From Betaproteobacteria bacterium (GTDB taxonomy: Bacteria > Pseudomonadota > Gammaproteobacteria > Burkholderiales > SG8-41): a stretch of 36,071 bases of DNA. The DNA lies in NCBI GenBank assembly GCA_016192825.1, contig JACPTK010000097.1, positions 1-36,071 on the forward strand, given 5' to 3'. This document shows, in pieces, positions 26,697 through 34,481 of this stretch. The position numbers were made by a program, and so were the translations under genes. Within the stretch, counting starts at the first letter, position 1, and each line of letters opens with the position of its first letter. Below the pieces are notes generated by a model. The model made no database searches. It was not told where the DNA came from and saw only the letters and a program-made list of their open reading frames with translations.

Positions 26697-27482
26697 ATGA
26701 AATCTGCAATCCGGATGACGCTCGTTGGGCTCGCTGCCGCAGGTGCATTCCTGCCCGCGCCCGCGTCGGCTCAGTTCAAGAACCAGGGTTATCTGACCGA
26801 CAGTCAAGGGAACATCGTCCGCGCCGTCGGCGCGGGTGTTTGCGTGCGCACCAGCGACTGGACTCCGGCACGCGCGGTTGCCGCGTGCGATCCCGACCTG
26901 GTGAAGAAGGCTGCGCCGAAGGCCGCGCCGAGGGCCGCGCCGAAGGCGAAGGCCAAGGCGAAGCCCAAGGCGAAGCCCAAGGCAAAGAAGAAGGCCAAGC
27001 CCAAGATGCTCAACATCACGCAGAAGATCGAGCTTCAGGGCATGCCGTTCGGCAAGGCCGAGATGACCGACGACAACAAGAAGGAGCTGGCCAAGTTCCT
27101 GGCCAGCCTGCGCAAGGCGACCAAGGCCCGCGGCCCGGTGGCGATCGGAGCGGTGGTCGTGACCGGTCACACCGATCGCATCGGCAGCCTCAACTACAAC
27201 ATGAAGCTGTCCGAGCGCCGCGCCGTGGTCGTGAAGGATGCCTTGGTGAGCTCGGGCGTCGATCAGAAACTGATCTTCTGGGAAGGCAAAGCATTCAAGC
27301 AGCCGATCCCGGTGACCAAGTTCTGCGACAACAAGATGAAGCGCAAGCAGTTGATCGAGTGCCTGTCGCCGAACCGCCGCGTGACCGTGGAAGTGGTCGG
27401 CCGTGCCGTGTCGCTGGCCAAGCCGAAGGCGAAGGCGAAGGCGAAGGCCAAGCCGAAGAAGCCCGCTGCCAAGCGGCGCTAA
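26697..27482 (+). CDS. OmpA family protein with lysine-rich linker and tail
   Basis: The 261-residue precursor has a signal peptide (MKSAIRMTLVGLAAAGAFLP, cleavage after ASA at 25). A short N-terminal segment, CVRTSDWTPARAVAACDPDL, is typical of betaproteobacterial OmpA proteins. A linker at 70-103 is made of Lys, Ala and Pro. The OmpA/MotB peptidoglycan-binding domain (about 106-236) contains TGHTDRIGSLNY and NMKLSERRAVVVKDA. A two-cysteine loop (C210, C222) precedes NRRVTVEVVG. The C-terminus (241-261) is a second Lys/Ala/Pro tail. AGGAGG at 26681-26686 sets the start. The linker is usually Pro/Ala-rich, so the strong positive charge is odd. Confidence 0.92.
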   Translation: MKSAIRMTLVGLAAAGAFLPAPASAQFKNQGYLTDSQGNIVRAVGAGVCVRTSDWTPARAVAACDPDLVKKAAPKAAPRAAPKAKAKAKPKAKPKAKKKAKPKMLNITQKIELQGMPFGKAEMTDDNKKELAKFLASLRKATKARGPVAIGAVVVTGHTDRIGSLNYNMKLSERRAVVVKDALVSSGVDQKLIFWEGKAFKQPIPVTKFCDNKMKRKQLIECLSPNRRVTVEVVGRAVSLAKPKAKAKAKAKPKKPAAKRR

Positions 27483-27504
27483 CCATCAAGGATCGTAGTA
27501 TCTT

Positions 27505-27533
27505 AAAAGCCCTGCTACGGCAGGGCTTTTTTA
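27505..27533 (+). terminator. Terminator after ompA
   Basis: AAAAGCCCTGC pairs with GCAGGGCTTTT across a TACG loop and runs into T-rich sequence. It is a canonical rho-independent terminator 22 nt after the ompA stop. Confidence 0.93.
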
Positions 27534-27555
27534 TTTCCACAGCACGGAGGACCGC

Positions 27556-28878
27556 CTGACTCATTCCGCCACCGTCGTCGTTGAGGCCACCTGGACCATA
27601 CCGATGGCCCCCCCGGAGGCGGTCCTCACGGATCACGCTGTCGTGGTTTCCGACGGCCTCATCCGCGAAATCGGCCCTGCCGCGGCCGTGCGCAGCCGCT
27701 ATCCAGGCACGTCCCGCATCGAACTCGCGGGGCACGTGTTGATACCCGGGCTCATCAACCTGCACACCCACGCGGCAATGGCGCTGATGCGCGGCCTCGC
27801 GGATGACCGCGCGCTCATGGACTGGCTCCAGAACCACATCTGGCCGGTCGAAACCCGCCTCGTATCCGAGGGATTCGTGCTGGACGGAACCCTCCTCGCC
27901 TGCGCCGAGATGCTGCGCGGGGGCATTACCTGTTTCAACGACATGTATTTCTACCCCGAGGCTGCGGCGCGCGCGGCGCTTTCCGCGGGGATGCGGGCCG
28001 CGCTTGGCATGATCGTGATCGAGATGCCCTCAGCCTATGCGGCGGACGCACAGGACTATCTCAGCAAGGGCCTGGCGATGCGGGATAGTCTGAAAAACGA
28101 GCCCCTGCTCTCTTTCTGCCTCGCCCCGCATGCGCCCTATACTGTTGGCGACCGGACGTTCGAGCGCATCGCCGTTCTCCAGGGCGAGCTCGACCTGCCC
28201 CTGCACATCCACGTCCACGAGACGCGCGAAGAAATCGAGCAGAGCCTCGCCCGGCATGGTGTTCGTCCCCTCGCCCGGCTGCAGCGCCTCGGACTGGTAG
28301 ACGCCAACCTGATTGCCGTCCACGCCGTCCATCTAACGGAGCAGGAAGCAGCGCTCCTTGCCACCAAAGGCTGCCATATCGCGCACTGCCCCAGCTCGAA
28401 CCTCAAGCTCGCGAGCGGCTTCGAGCCCACGCCTCGCCTGCTCAAGGGCGGCGTCAACGTGGGACTGGGAACCGACGGGGCCGCCAGCAACAATCGCCTG
28501 GACATATTCACCGAAATGCGGCTTGCCGCCCTGATCGCCAAGGGCGCGACGGGCGACCCGACGCTGCTGCCCGCCCACACGGTGCTCGAGATGGCCACTG
28601 TCCGCGCGGCGCGCGCGCTCGGCATCGAGGACCGCGTTGGTACGCTGGCGGCCGGGAAATCCGCCGACATGACCGCCGTGAACCTGACCGCGCTGGAGCT
28701 GTCGCCCTGCTACGATCCGCTCTCGCATCTGGTCTATGCGGCCGGGCGCGAGCACGTGAGCCACGTCTGGGTCAACGGCGAGCTGCTGGTGGAAAACGGC
28801 CGGCTCACCCGGCTCGACACGCGGGAGCTGGCCGCCAGGGCGGCGTACTGGAGGGAAAGGATCAGAAGCCGGGATTGA
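27556..28878 (+). CDS. mtaD: MTA/SAH deaminase-type amidohydrolase
   Basis: The protein is a TRZ/ATZ-type metal-dependent deaminase, probably acting on 5'-methylthioadenosine or S-adenosylhomocysteine. Metal ligands are visible: HTHAAM, HIHVHETREEI, AVHAVHLTE and LGTDGAASNN. The first ATG is 27604, but the conserved N-terminal strand (VVVEATWTIP) is encoded upstream in the same frame without ATG, GTG or TTG. CTG 27556, with GGAGG 5 nt before it, is the best start and gives 440 residues. The stop codon lies in a GGATTGA array. It is followed by ubiG. Confidence 0.88.
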   Translation: MTHSATVVVEATWTIPMAPPEAVLTDHAVVVSDGLIREIGPAAAVRSRYPGTSRIELAGHVLIPGLINLHTHAAMALMRGLADDRALMDWLQNHIWPVETRLVSEGFVLDGTLLACAEMLRGGITCFNDMYFYPEAAARAALSAGMRAALGMIVIEMPSAYAADAQDYLSKGLAMRDSLKNEPLLSFCLAPHAPYTVGDRTFERIAVLQGELDLPLHIHVHETREEIEQSLARHGVRPLARLQRLGLVDANLIAVHAVHLTEQEAALLATKGCHIAHCPSSNLKLASGFEPTPRLLKGGVNVGLGTDGAASNNRLDIFTEMRLAALIAKGATGDPTLLPAHTVLEMATVRAARALGIEDRVGTLAAGKSADMTAVNLTALELSPCYDPLSHLVYAAGREHVSHVWVNGELLVENGRLTRLDTRELAARAAYWRERIRSRD

Positions 28879-28955
28879 GGATTGGGCAATGAGGATTGAG
28901 CGTGGAGGTTTAAAATGCTGTCTACTCGATCCTCAGTCCTAAATGCTCAATCCCG
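28872..28955. repeat. GGATTGA heptad inverted array, deaminase-ubiG
   Basis: Words GGATTGA, GGATTGG, GCAATGA, GGATTGA run from 28872 to 28899. The inverse arm (28922-28955) has ACTCGATCC, TCAGTCC, GCTCAATCCC. The deaminase stop (28876-28878) is in the first word. An ATG at 28943 in the right arm is in frame with ubiG. Confidence 0.85.
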
Positions 28956-28960
28956 AATTT

Positions 28961-29656
28961 ATGATCAACGTCGATCCCCTCGAGCTCGAGAAATTCAGCC
29001 AGCTTGCCAGCCGCTGGTGGGACCCCGGCGCCGAATTCAAGCCGTTGCACGACATCAATCCCCTGCGGCTGGAGTGGATCGACGGCATCGCCGGACTTCG
29101 CGGCAAGCGCGTGCTCGACGTGGGCTGCGGCGGCGGCATACTGGCCGAAAGCATGGCCGCCCGCGGGGCGGGCGTTACCGGCATCGACCTCGCGGACAAG
29201 CCGCTGAAGGTGGCCCAGTTGCACCTGCTCGAATCGGGGCTGCCGGTTGACTACCGGTTGATCGCGCCCGAGGCGCTCGCGGCCGAGACACCGGCAAGCT
29301 TCGACGTCGTCACCTGCATGGAGCTGGTCGAGCATGTGCCGGACCCCGCGTCGCTGGTGCAGGCCTGCGCCGATCTCGTCCAGCCGGACGGCCGCGTGTT
29401 CTTTTCCACCATCAACCGCAACCTGAAGTCGTACCTTCTCGCCGTGGTTGGCGCCGAGTATGTGCTGAGGCTCCTGCCCCGCGGCACGCACGATTACGCG
29501 AGGTTCATCAAGCCTTCCGAGCTCGCCACGTTGTGCCGCTCGGCCGGCCTGCAAGTGGCGGATATGACGGGCATGACCTACAACCCCCTGACGAAGACCT
29601 ATTCACTGGGCAGCGATACGGATGTGAATTACATCCTGCATGCCCGAAAGGCGTGA
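28961..29656 (+). CDS. ubiG: Ubiquinone biosynthesis O-methyltransferase
   Basis: The 231-residue SAM-dependent enzyme does both O-methylations in ubiquinone synthesis. It opens [20 protein letters not shown] followed by [17 protein letters not shown], the family signature. The SAM motif [13 protein letters not shown] follows, then [13 protein letters not shown] 28961 fits the family N-terminus; ATG 28943, inside a repeat array, would add six residues. Its stop TGA overlaps a GTGAGTC/GTGAATC repeat before gph. Confidence 0.95.
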   Translation: MINVDPLELEKFSQLASRWWDPGAEFKPLHDINPLRLEWIDGIAGLRGKRVLDVGCGGGILAESMAARGAGVTGIDLADKPLKVAQLHLLESGLPVDYRLIAPEALAAETPASFDVVTCMELVEHVPDPASLVQACADLVQPDGRVFFSTINRNLKSYLLAVVGAEYVLRLLPRGTHDYARFIKPSELATLCRSAGLQVADMTGMTYNPLTKTYSLGSDTDVNYILHARKA

Positions 29657-29669
29657 GTCGTGAATCACG
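29653..29669. repeat. Short GTGAGTC/GTGAATC heptads
   Basis: Two 7-bp words GTGAGTC and GTGAATC, followed by the inverse ACGC, cover the ubiG stop codon and end 8 nt before gph. It is a minimal member of the word-array class seen elsewhere. Confidence 0.5.
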
Positions 29670-29676
29670 CATTTCG

Positions 29677-30321
29677 ATGATCAAGGCGGTCCTTTTCGAT
29701 CTCGACGGCACCCTCGCGGACACGGCGCCGGACCTGGGTTACGCGATCAACCACATGCGCGCGGCGCGAGGGCTGCCGCCGCTGCCGGCTTCCGCCACCC
29801 GCCCCGTCGCATCGCTCGGCGCGCGCGGCTTGCTGAACGCGGGTTTCGGCATCGGCCCGGACGATTCCGCCTATTCCGCCATGCGGGAGGAATTCCTGGC
29901 GATCTACGAACGGAACATCTGCCGCGAGACCCGGCTGTTTCCCGGAACCCCGGAACTGCTGGAAGCGCTCGAGGGGCGCGGATTGCGCTGGGGAATCGTG
30001 ACCAACAAGGCGGAGCGCCTCGCGCGCCTGCTGCTCGGCCTGCTTCAAATGGCGGCGCGCGCGGCCTGCATCATCGGTGGTGACAGCACCCCCAACATCA
30101 AGCCCCATCCCGATCCCCTCCTGGCCGCATCACGCATCATCGGCGTAGACGCCACCGTTTGCCTCTACGTCGGCGACGACCGGCGGGATATCGAGGCGGG
30201 ACACGCCGCGGGCATGAAGGTCGCCGCCGCCAAATGGGGATACCTCAACAGCGGCAACCCGGCACTCTGGGGTCCGGACTGGCTGCTGGACCACCCGCTG
30301 GACCTGCTGCCGCACCTCTGA
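29677..30321 (+). CDS. gph: Phosphoglycolate phosphatase
   Basis: The 214-residue HAD-superfamily phosphatase has the nucleophile motif FDLDGTLADTAPDL (motif I), TNKAERLARLL (motif II), the lysine of PNIKPHPDPLL (motif III) and VGDDRRDIEAGHAAGM (motif IV). It clears 2-phosphoglycolate from oxidative damage repair. ATG 29677 starts the domain exactly; the frame is open into ubiG. It follows ubiG by 20 bp, a usual betaproteobacterial pair. Confidence 0.93.
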   Translation: MIKAVLFDLDGTLADTAPDLGYAINHMRAARGLPPLPASATRPVASLGARGLLNAGFGIGPDDSAYSAMREEFLAIYERNICRETRLFPGTPELLEALEGRGLRWGIVTNKAERLARLLLGLLQMAARAACIIGGDSTPNIKPHPDPLLAASRIIGVDATVCLYVGDDRRDIEAGHAAGMKVAAAKWGYLNSGNPALWGPDWLLDHPLDLLPHL

Positions 30322-30339
30322 CGGCCGGCGATTCGACCG

Positions 30340-30534
30340 TCACCGGCTCAGCAACGAGAACCTCCGCTCGATCAGGCCGGCGTCGTCGAAGTGCCGGCGG
30401 CCGAGAAAGGCCGTGGCATGCCGGCCCCACTGTCGCATGGTGCCGGCACTCGCGATACCCATCGGCCAGAACAGCACCCTTTCGCGGATCGGATATTTCA
30501 GGACCACGAACCCTGCCTCTCCGTCCTGTTCCAC
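30340..30534 (-). CDS. Small hypothetical protein opposite ssrA promoter
   Basis: A GTG-started 64-residue frame reads in part VVLKYPIRERVLFWPMGIAS and ends LIERRFSLLSR. The composition looks protein-like (hydrophobic and charged alternation), but there is no strong ribosome binding site and I recognise no family. It would be transcribed divergently from ssrA. Chance coding is quite possible. The rest of 30322-30606 holds only the ssrA promoter region. Confidence 0.3.
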   Translation of the reverse strand: MEQDGEAGFVVLKYPIRERVLFWPMGIASAGTMRQWGRHATAFLGRRHFDDAGLIERRFSLLSR

Positions 30535-30556
30535 TCAGCGACAGTGGCGCCTCTGT

Positions 30557-30562
30557 TATAAT
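30557..30562 (+). promoter_or_regulatory. ssrA -10 box
   Basis: A perfect TATAAT lies 45 nt upstream of the mature tmRNA 5' end. The -35 region is weak. The resulting leader would be removed by RNase P. Confidence 0.65.
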
Positions 30563-30606
30563 CCAACCGCTTGAAATTCCTGCTTGTGCCGCCATTTACC
30601 GGCATA

Positions 30607-30995
30607 GGGGGCGACCTGGCTTCGACGTGGGTATCGAAGCAGTTCGGGGCATGCCAAGGTCCAGTCACCTTGTAAATCCGCTGGAAACTATAAACGCCAA
30701 CGACGAGCGTTACGCTCTAGCCGCCTAATACCGGCTAGACGCTGCACTAGCTTGCTGATGGGCTAGGCCGACGGGCAGGCGAGGCGCAAGCCGAAGCTGC
30801 TCAACGGTGCAGCGTCATTGACATCAGCCTCTCCCACGGTCTGGTCGCTTGGCCGTGCGGATCCGTCGAAGCGACTGGCCAAGCGTCAGCCTGCCGGCCG
30901 GCGGGCGCAAGGCGAGATCCAAACGACCTGGCTAAGCATGTAGTCCCGGCTGTGTAGGACTTGCGGACGGCGGTTCGATTCCGCCCGCCTCCACC
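30607..30995 (+). ncRNA. ssrA: tmRNA
   Basis: tmRNA rescues stalled ribosomes. The 5' end GGGGGCGACCTGGCTTCGAC pairs with the 3' acceptor CGCCTCC; the T-arm is GGCGG-TTCGATT-CCGCC. The tag frame starts at the resume codon GCC (30696) and reads ANDERYALAA before TAA (30726-30728). The length of about 389 nt is normal. After discriminator A the encoded 3' end is CC followed by T, not CCA, so the terminal A must be added enzymatically. The 3' end adjoins an integrase gene, which makes this the attachment side of an island. Confidence 0.95.
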
Positions 30996-31030
30996 TTTTA
31001 GTAATCCAGCAACATCCGGCACCATCCTTA

Positions 31031-31055
31031 AGCCCGCTACCCAGCGGGCTTTTTC
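31031..31055 (+). terminator. Terminator after ssrA
   Basis: AGCCCGCT pairs with AGCGGGCT across a short ACCC loop and is followed by TTTTC. It lies about 35 nt after ssrA and before the integrase. Confidence 0.9.
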
Positions 31056-31074
31056 TTGCACATAGCGTCCATAC

Positions 31075-31159
31075 GGGGGCAACAGTGTCCATTGACAGCC
31101 GGGGGCAGCTGGGGGCAACATTGGGGGCAACTGACCTATCCCGCTGAGGAGTTGCCCCC
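31075..31159. repeat. GGGGGCA iterons upstream of the integrase
   Basis: GGGGGCAA or GGGGGCAG occurs at 31075, 31101, 31111 and 31123, and an inverted GTTGCCCCC at 31151-31159 ends at the integrase ATG. Spacings are 26, 10 and 12 bp. They are candidates for arm-type integrase binding sites or an autoregulatory operator. Confidence 0.6.
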
Positions 31160-32410
31160 ATGCCCCTGACCGATACTGCGATTCGCAACGCCAAACCGAC
31201 CGAAAAGCCCGTCCGCCTGTTCGACGGCGGCGGTCTGTATCTGGAAGTCTCCCCGACCGGGGGCAAGTGGTGGCGCTTCAAGTATCGCTTTGCCGGGAAG
31301 GAAAAGCGGCTGTCCCTTGGCGTTTATCCTGACGTGCCCCTTGCCGGGCGCAAAGATAAGAACTCAAACGAATGGATCAAGGGCGCGCGGGACCGGCGTG
31401 ACGAGGCTCGGCAACTGCTGGCAGAAGGCGTTGATCCAGGCGAGAACCGCAAGGCGTTGAAGTCGGCGCGAGTGGAGCGGGCCGGGAACAGCCTGGAGGT
31501 TATCGCGCGGGAGTGGTACGCCAAGCAATCGACAGCCTGGGCTGAGAACCACGGAACCCGCATCATTCGGCGCTTTGAGCGCGACGTGTTTCCGTGGATT
31601 GGGGGGCGACCCATCGCCGAGATTACCGCCCCGGAGTTGCTGGCGGTGATTCGTCGCATTGAAAGCCGGGGGGCGCTCGAAACTGCGCACCGCGCCCTCA
31701 GCAATTGCGGGCAGGTATTCCGCTACGCCGTGGCTACCGGGCGCGCCGAACGCGATCCGTCCGGCGATCTGCGCGGCGCGCTGACCCCGGTGAAGGGCGA
31801 ACACTTCGCGGCGATTACCGATCCCAAGCGGGCCGGCGAACTGCTGCGCGCAATCGACGGCTACCAAGGGACGCTGACGGTACAGTGCGCCCTGCGCCTT
31901 GCTCCGCTGGTTTTCGTGCGCCCCGGTGAGCTACGCAATGCCCAATGGGCCGACGTTGATCTGGATGCGGCGGAATGGCGCTACACCGTAAGCAAGACCG
32001 AGACACCGCACATCGTGCCGCTATCAACACAAGCCGTCGCGATTCTTCGCGAGCTACACGGGCTGACGGGCGGTGGGCGATACGTGTTCCCTGGAGTGCG
32101 CAGCCAGAAACGCCCGATGAGCGATAACGCTATTCTCGCGGCGATGCGCCGTATGGGCATCGGCAAGGATGAAATGAGCGGGCACGGCTTCCGCGCGATG
32201 GCGCGGACCATCCTTGATGAAGTGTTGGCCGTGCGTCCTGACTTGATCGAGCACCAGTTAGCACATGCTGTGCGCGATCCAAACGGGCGCGCCTACAACC
32301 GGACGGCGCACCTTCCAGAACGGCGGAAGATGATGCAGCAATGGGCGGATTACTTGGACAAGTTGAAAGCCGGTGCGGAGGTTATACCGCTGCACGGCAA
32401 CGCGGCCTGA
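31160..32410 (+). CDS. int: Tyrosine integrase (P4-type)
   Basis: The 416-residue site-specific recombinase has an N-terminal DUF4102-type arm-binding domain (LTDTAIRNAKPTEKPVRLFD), a SAM-like core-binding domain, and a catalytic domain with Arg254 (VRPGEL), His342/Arg345 (GHGFRA), His369 (LAHA) and the nucleophile Tyr379 (RAYNRTAHLPERR). It would insert the island at the 3' end of ssrA and is the first gene after it. The start is set by an ATG right after the inverted GTTGCCCCC. Confidence 0.95.
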   Translation: MPLTDTAIRNAKPTEKPVRLFDGGGLYLEVSPTGGKWWRFKYRFAGKEKRLSLGVYPDVPLAGRKDKNSNEWIKGARDRRDEARQLLAEGVDPGENRKALKSARVERAGNSLEVIAREWYAKQSTAWAENHGTRIIRRFERDVFPWIGGRPIAEITAPELLAVIRRIESRGALETAHRALSNCGQVFRYAVATGRAERDPSGDLRGALTPVKGEHFAAITDPKRAGELLRAIDGYQGTLTVQCALRLAPLVFVRPGELRNAQWADVDLDAAEWRYTVSKTETPHIVPLSTQAVAILRELHGLTGGGRYVFPGVRSQKRPMSDNAILAAMRRMGIGKDEMSGHGFRAMARTILDEVLAVRPDLIEHQLAHAVRDPNGRAYNRTAHLPERRKMMQQWADYLDKLKAGAEVIPLHGNAA

Positions 32411-32457
32411 CGTTCAGCCGCGCCTGACCACAACGCAACCTGATAGGAGGTCGCATC

Positions 32458-32637
32458 ATGGCTAGTATTCATTCTAAGCGCACCACCGCTAGCAAGCAGC
32501 ATCGCAATCTCAGCGATGACGAGCAATTTCTGCTGTCGGCTTTCAGAGCCTTAAATGCCCGAGACAAAGATTTCTTCATGCGAAACGCGGTAAGCGTCAC
32601 GCTGGCCTGTCGTCGAGCCAATGGTCAGTCAAAGTAG
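32458..32637 (+). CDS. Small hypothetical island protein
   Basis: The 59-residue frame (MASIHSKRTTASKQ start, ending ANGQSK) has a good AGGAGG 7 nt before its ATG. It is basic, with a central LSDDEQFLLSAFRALNARDK helix-like stretch. No family is recognised. It follows the integrase by 47 bp in the same direction. Confidence 0.55.
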   Translation: MASIHSKRTTASKQHRNLSDDEQFLLSAFRALNARDKDFFMRNAVSVTLACRRANGQSK

Positions 32638-32689
32638 GGGGCGCGATGCGCCGGCACGAATGTTCAACCTTAACAAGCGGAGGATTGAA

Positions 32690-33031
32690 ATGGCGACTAA
32701 GCTTGACGGACAGGAAGAAGCATTGAAGTTGCTGCGGCACCTGCTCGAAATGAACAGCAACATTGACCGATCTGCCAAGAGTGCGCGGCTTGTCAGCCAT
32801 ACCATGCTCTCAATGCGTGACTGGCCAGCAGCAGAATCTGTCCGATTCTCTCGCGTCATCAGTGATTGGCTCGTGACTGAGCTTCTTGGGTGCGTCCACA
32901 GCCTAGATTCGTATGAGGCTTATCTGATTGCAAAGGCTAGGCGGTCAATGCTGGGGAAAGCCAAGGGCGATCCGCAATGGCAAGCCTTCATGGGCAAGCT
33001 CAAGCTCGGACAAAAGATGCCGGCAGCGTGA
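32690..33031 (+). CDS. Hypothetical island protein
   Basis: The 113-residue protein (MATKLDGQEEALKLLRHLLE start) is mostly helical by composition, with no membrane span or known motif. AGCGGAGG precedes ATG 32690, which I prefer to an earlier in-frame start near 32621. It has lower GC than the core genes. Function unknown. Confidence 0.7.
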   Translation: MATKLDGQEEALKLLRHLLEMNSNIDRSAKSARLVSHTMLSMRDWPAAESVRFSRVISDWLVTELLGCVHSLDSYEAYLIAKARRSMLGKAKGDPQWQAFMGKLKLGQKMPAA

Positions 33032-33104
33032 GTGACGGCGGGGGAGGACGGGCACCTTTCCCCGCTTGGGTGCCTTCCAACTTAGGAACCCTGGGAGCAG
33101 TGTA

Positions 33105-33860
33105 ATGATGACACGCAAGGCAAGGCCACTACCTGACCCACGTAAACCAGAAACCGTTCAGCGCGGGTCTCGCCTTCCTTACAACGTTGCTTACGTGGGG
33201 GGCATCCAGGCTGCCCATCTTGTACTCACCCAACGTGAACTTCTGGACTTACAGAGGGCGTTCCGGGGAAAGCTTAGCAACGCCATCCGACATGCTTACG
33301 CCGTTGGACTAAGTTCGTATGTTTTCGCCGTCGGAGAGATGGACAAGGTAACACCGAAGAAAGTGCATGCCCGTCTGAAAAGGGTGGAGGAGCGCGGGAA
33401 GGGCTTGCGCGAAGCAGTTGACCGCTTGGAAATCACTGATGCATCACACATCGATTCTTTCTTTACTCACAGCTTTCTAAGGAATCGGCCCACAATTAGC
33501 GTGAATGAATTTCTGCGGGCAATCAATCTGTTTCTTGCCAACGTTCAGGGTGCGGTGCAGGATCTAGACACAATGCAACGCAAAGGGGCAATGCCGGCTT
33601 ATCCAGCCAAAGCGCTTTCACTGACCATTGCACATGGGCTTTTCCTCGAAAACAACAAGTTTCCCCCGCTGACCCGTGGTGGTGTTTTTGATCGAGTACT
33701 GAAGTGTGCGCTTGATGCAGGTGCTTCTCGGACCTCACGATATCGGTCTCGCGCTGTGGGCCGTATGGACGTGATGTCATTAATGCGAGGCGCTAAAGAC
33801 GGCTTCGATCCGCAAGAAGCGCTGGCATTCGGTAAAGTCCTCAGCTCTTTCCCGACCTAG
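33105..33860 (+). CDS. Hypothetical island protein
   Basis: The 251-residue protein starts MMTRKARPLPDPRKPE. Its middle is helical (NEFLRAINLFLANVQGAVQD), and it has a basic C-terminal part (RTSRYRSRAVGRMDVMSLM). I recognise no domain. GGGAG precedes two adjacent ATGs (33105, 33108). Its base composition is clearly less GC-rich than the chromosome, which supports transfer. It ends just before a terminator-like hairpin. Confidence 0.75.
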   Translation: MMTRKARPLPDPRKPETVQRGSRLPYNVAYVGGIQAAHLVLTQRELLDLQRAFRGKLSNAIRHAYAVGLSSYVFAVGEMDKVTPKKVHARLKRVEERGKGLREAVDRLEITDASHIDSFFTHSFLRNRPTISVNEFLRAINLFLANVQGAVQDLDTMQRKGAMPAYPAKALSLTIAHGLFLENNKFPPLTRGGVFDRVLKCALDAGASRTSRYRSRAVGRMDVMSLMRGAKDGFDPQEALAFGKVLSSFPT

Positions 33861-33861
33861 A

Positions 33862-33900
33862 AGCCTCAAGGCGGACGCCACGCCCGCCCTTTGCGAGGCT
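33862..33900 (+). terminator. Hairpin after the 251-residue gene
   Basis: AGCCTC and GAGGCT at the ends, with AAGGCGG against CCGCCCTT inside, form a long stem immediately after the stop codon, followed by a T-containing tail (CTGTTTCC). It is a probable transcript end. Confidence 0.5.
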
Positions 33901-34014
33901 CTGTTTCCTCGCATATCAGTTGTTCCTAATGGGGTGCTTACGGCCCCTATTTTTCTCACTTCCCGATACGGAAAATGATCTCCTTCTTAATACACGTAGT
34001 CAGATACAGGAGAC

Positions 34015-34242
34015 ATGAAGATGAGTGCTGAAGTAGAGGTGGTTGAGTTGTGGAGAGAGCCGCGCGTAGTCGCATCGGTCGGACTCGCGCGCAGTACGAT
34101 TTGGGCATTGGTAAAACAAGGCGAGTTCCCAGCGCCAGTGCTAATCCATGATGGCGGGCGTGCGGTCGGCTGGTCCTCTCTCGCGGTCCAGGGTTGGATT
34201 CATAGCCGCATCGCTGCGGCGCGGGCGAAGGCGGCTGCATGA
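34015..34242 (+). CDS. AlpA-family transcriptional regulator
   Basis: The 75-residue MerR-like winged helix-turn-helix protein shows GLARSTIWALVKQGEFPAPV (DNA-reading helix and wing), then GWSSLAVQGWIHSRIA. AlpA-type proteins in islands and satellites act as excisionase or activators of integrase. CAGGAGA lies 4 nt before ATG. It overlaps the next gene by ATGA. Confidence 0.88.
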   Translation: MKMSAEVEVVELWREPRVVASVGLARSTIWALVKQGEFPAPVLIHDGGRAVGWSSLAVQGWIHSRIAAARAKAAA

Positions 34243-34481
34243 CACGCGCCGAAAGGGTAAGCCGTGTTCTGGCCGATGCGCCGACAAGCTGCCAAAACAC
34301 GCTGAGGCAAGCGTTTTCCGGCTCTGCAAGCCCTCGCGGCGCGATCAAGGCACAGTGCTTGGCCTGTACGGGCTTTTTGCGGGCGGAAATCGCTTCCTGC
34401 ACGGAATTTGCATGTCCGTTGTGGAAGTACCGGCCCTTCCAAGCTGGCAATGACGAGAGCGACATGGGAGTGGCGAAATGA
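34239..34481 (+). CDS. Zinc-ribbon-like island protein
   Basis: The 80-residue protein has the spaced cysteines of a small zinc knuckle: KAQCLACTGF, then SCTEFACPLWKYRP. Proteins of this kind recur in prophages and satellites next to AlpA and replication genes; no function is established. The start overlaps the AlpA stop and its own stop overlaps the next start, so all three are probably translated together. Confidence 0.75.
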   Translation: MTRAERVSRVLADAPTSCQNTLRQAFSGSASPRGAIKAQCLACTGFLRAEIASCTEFACPLWKYRPFQAGNDESDMGVAK

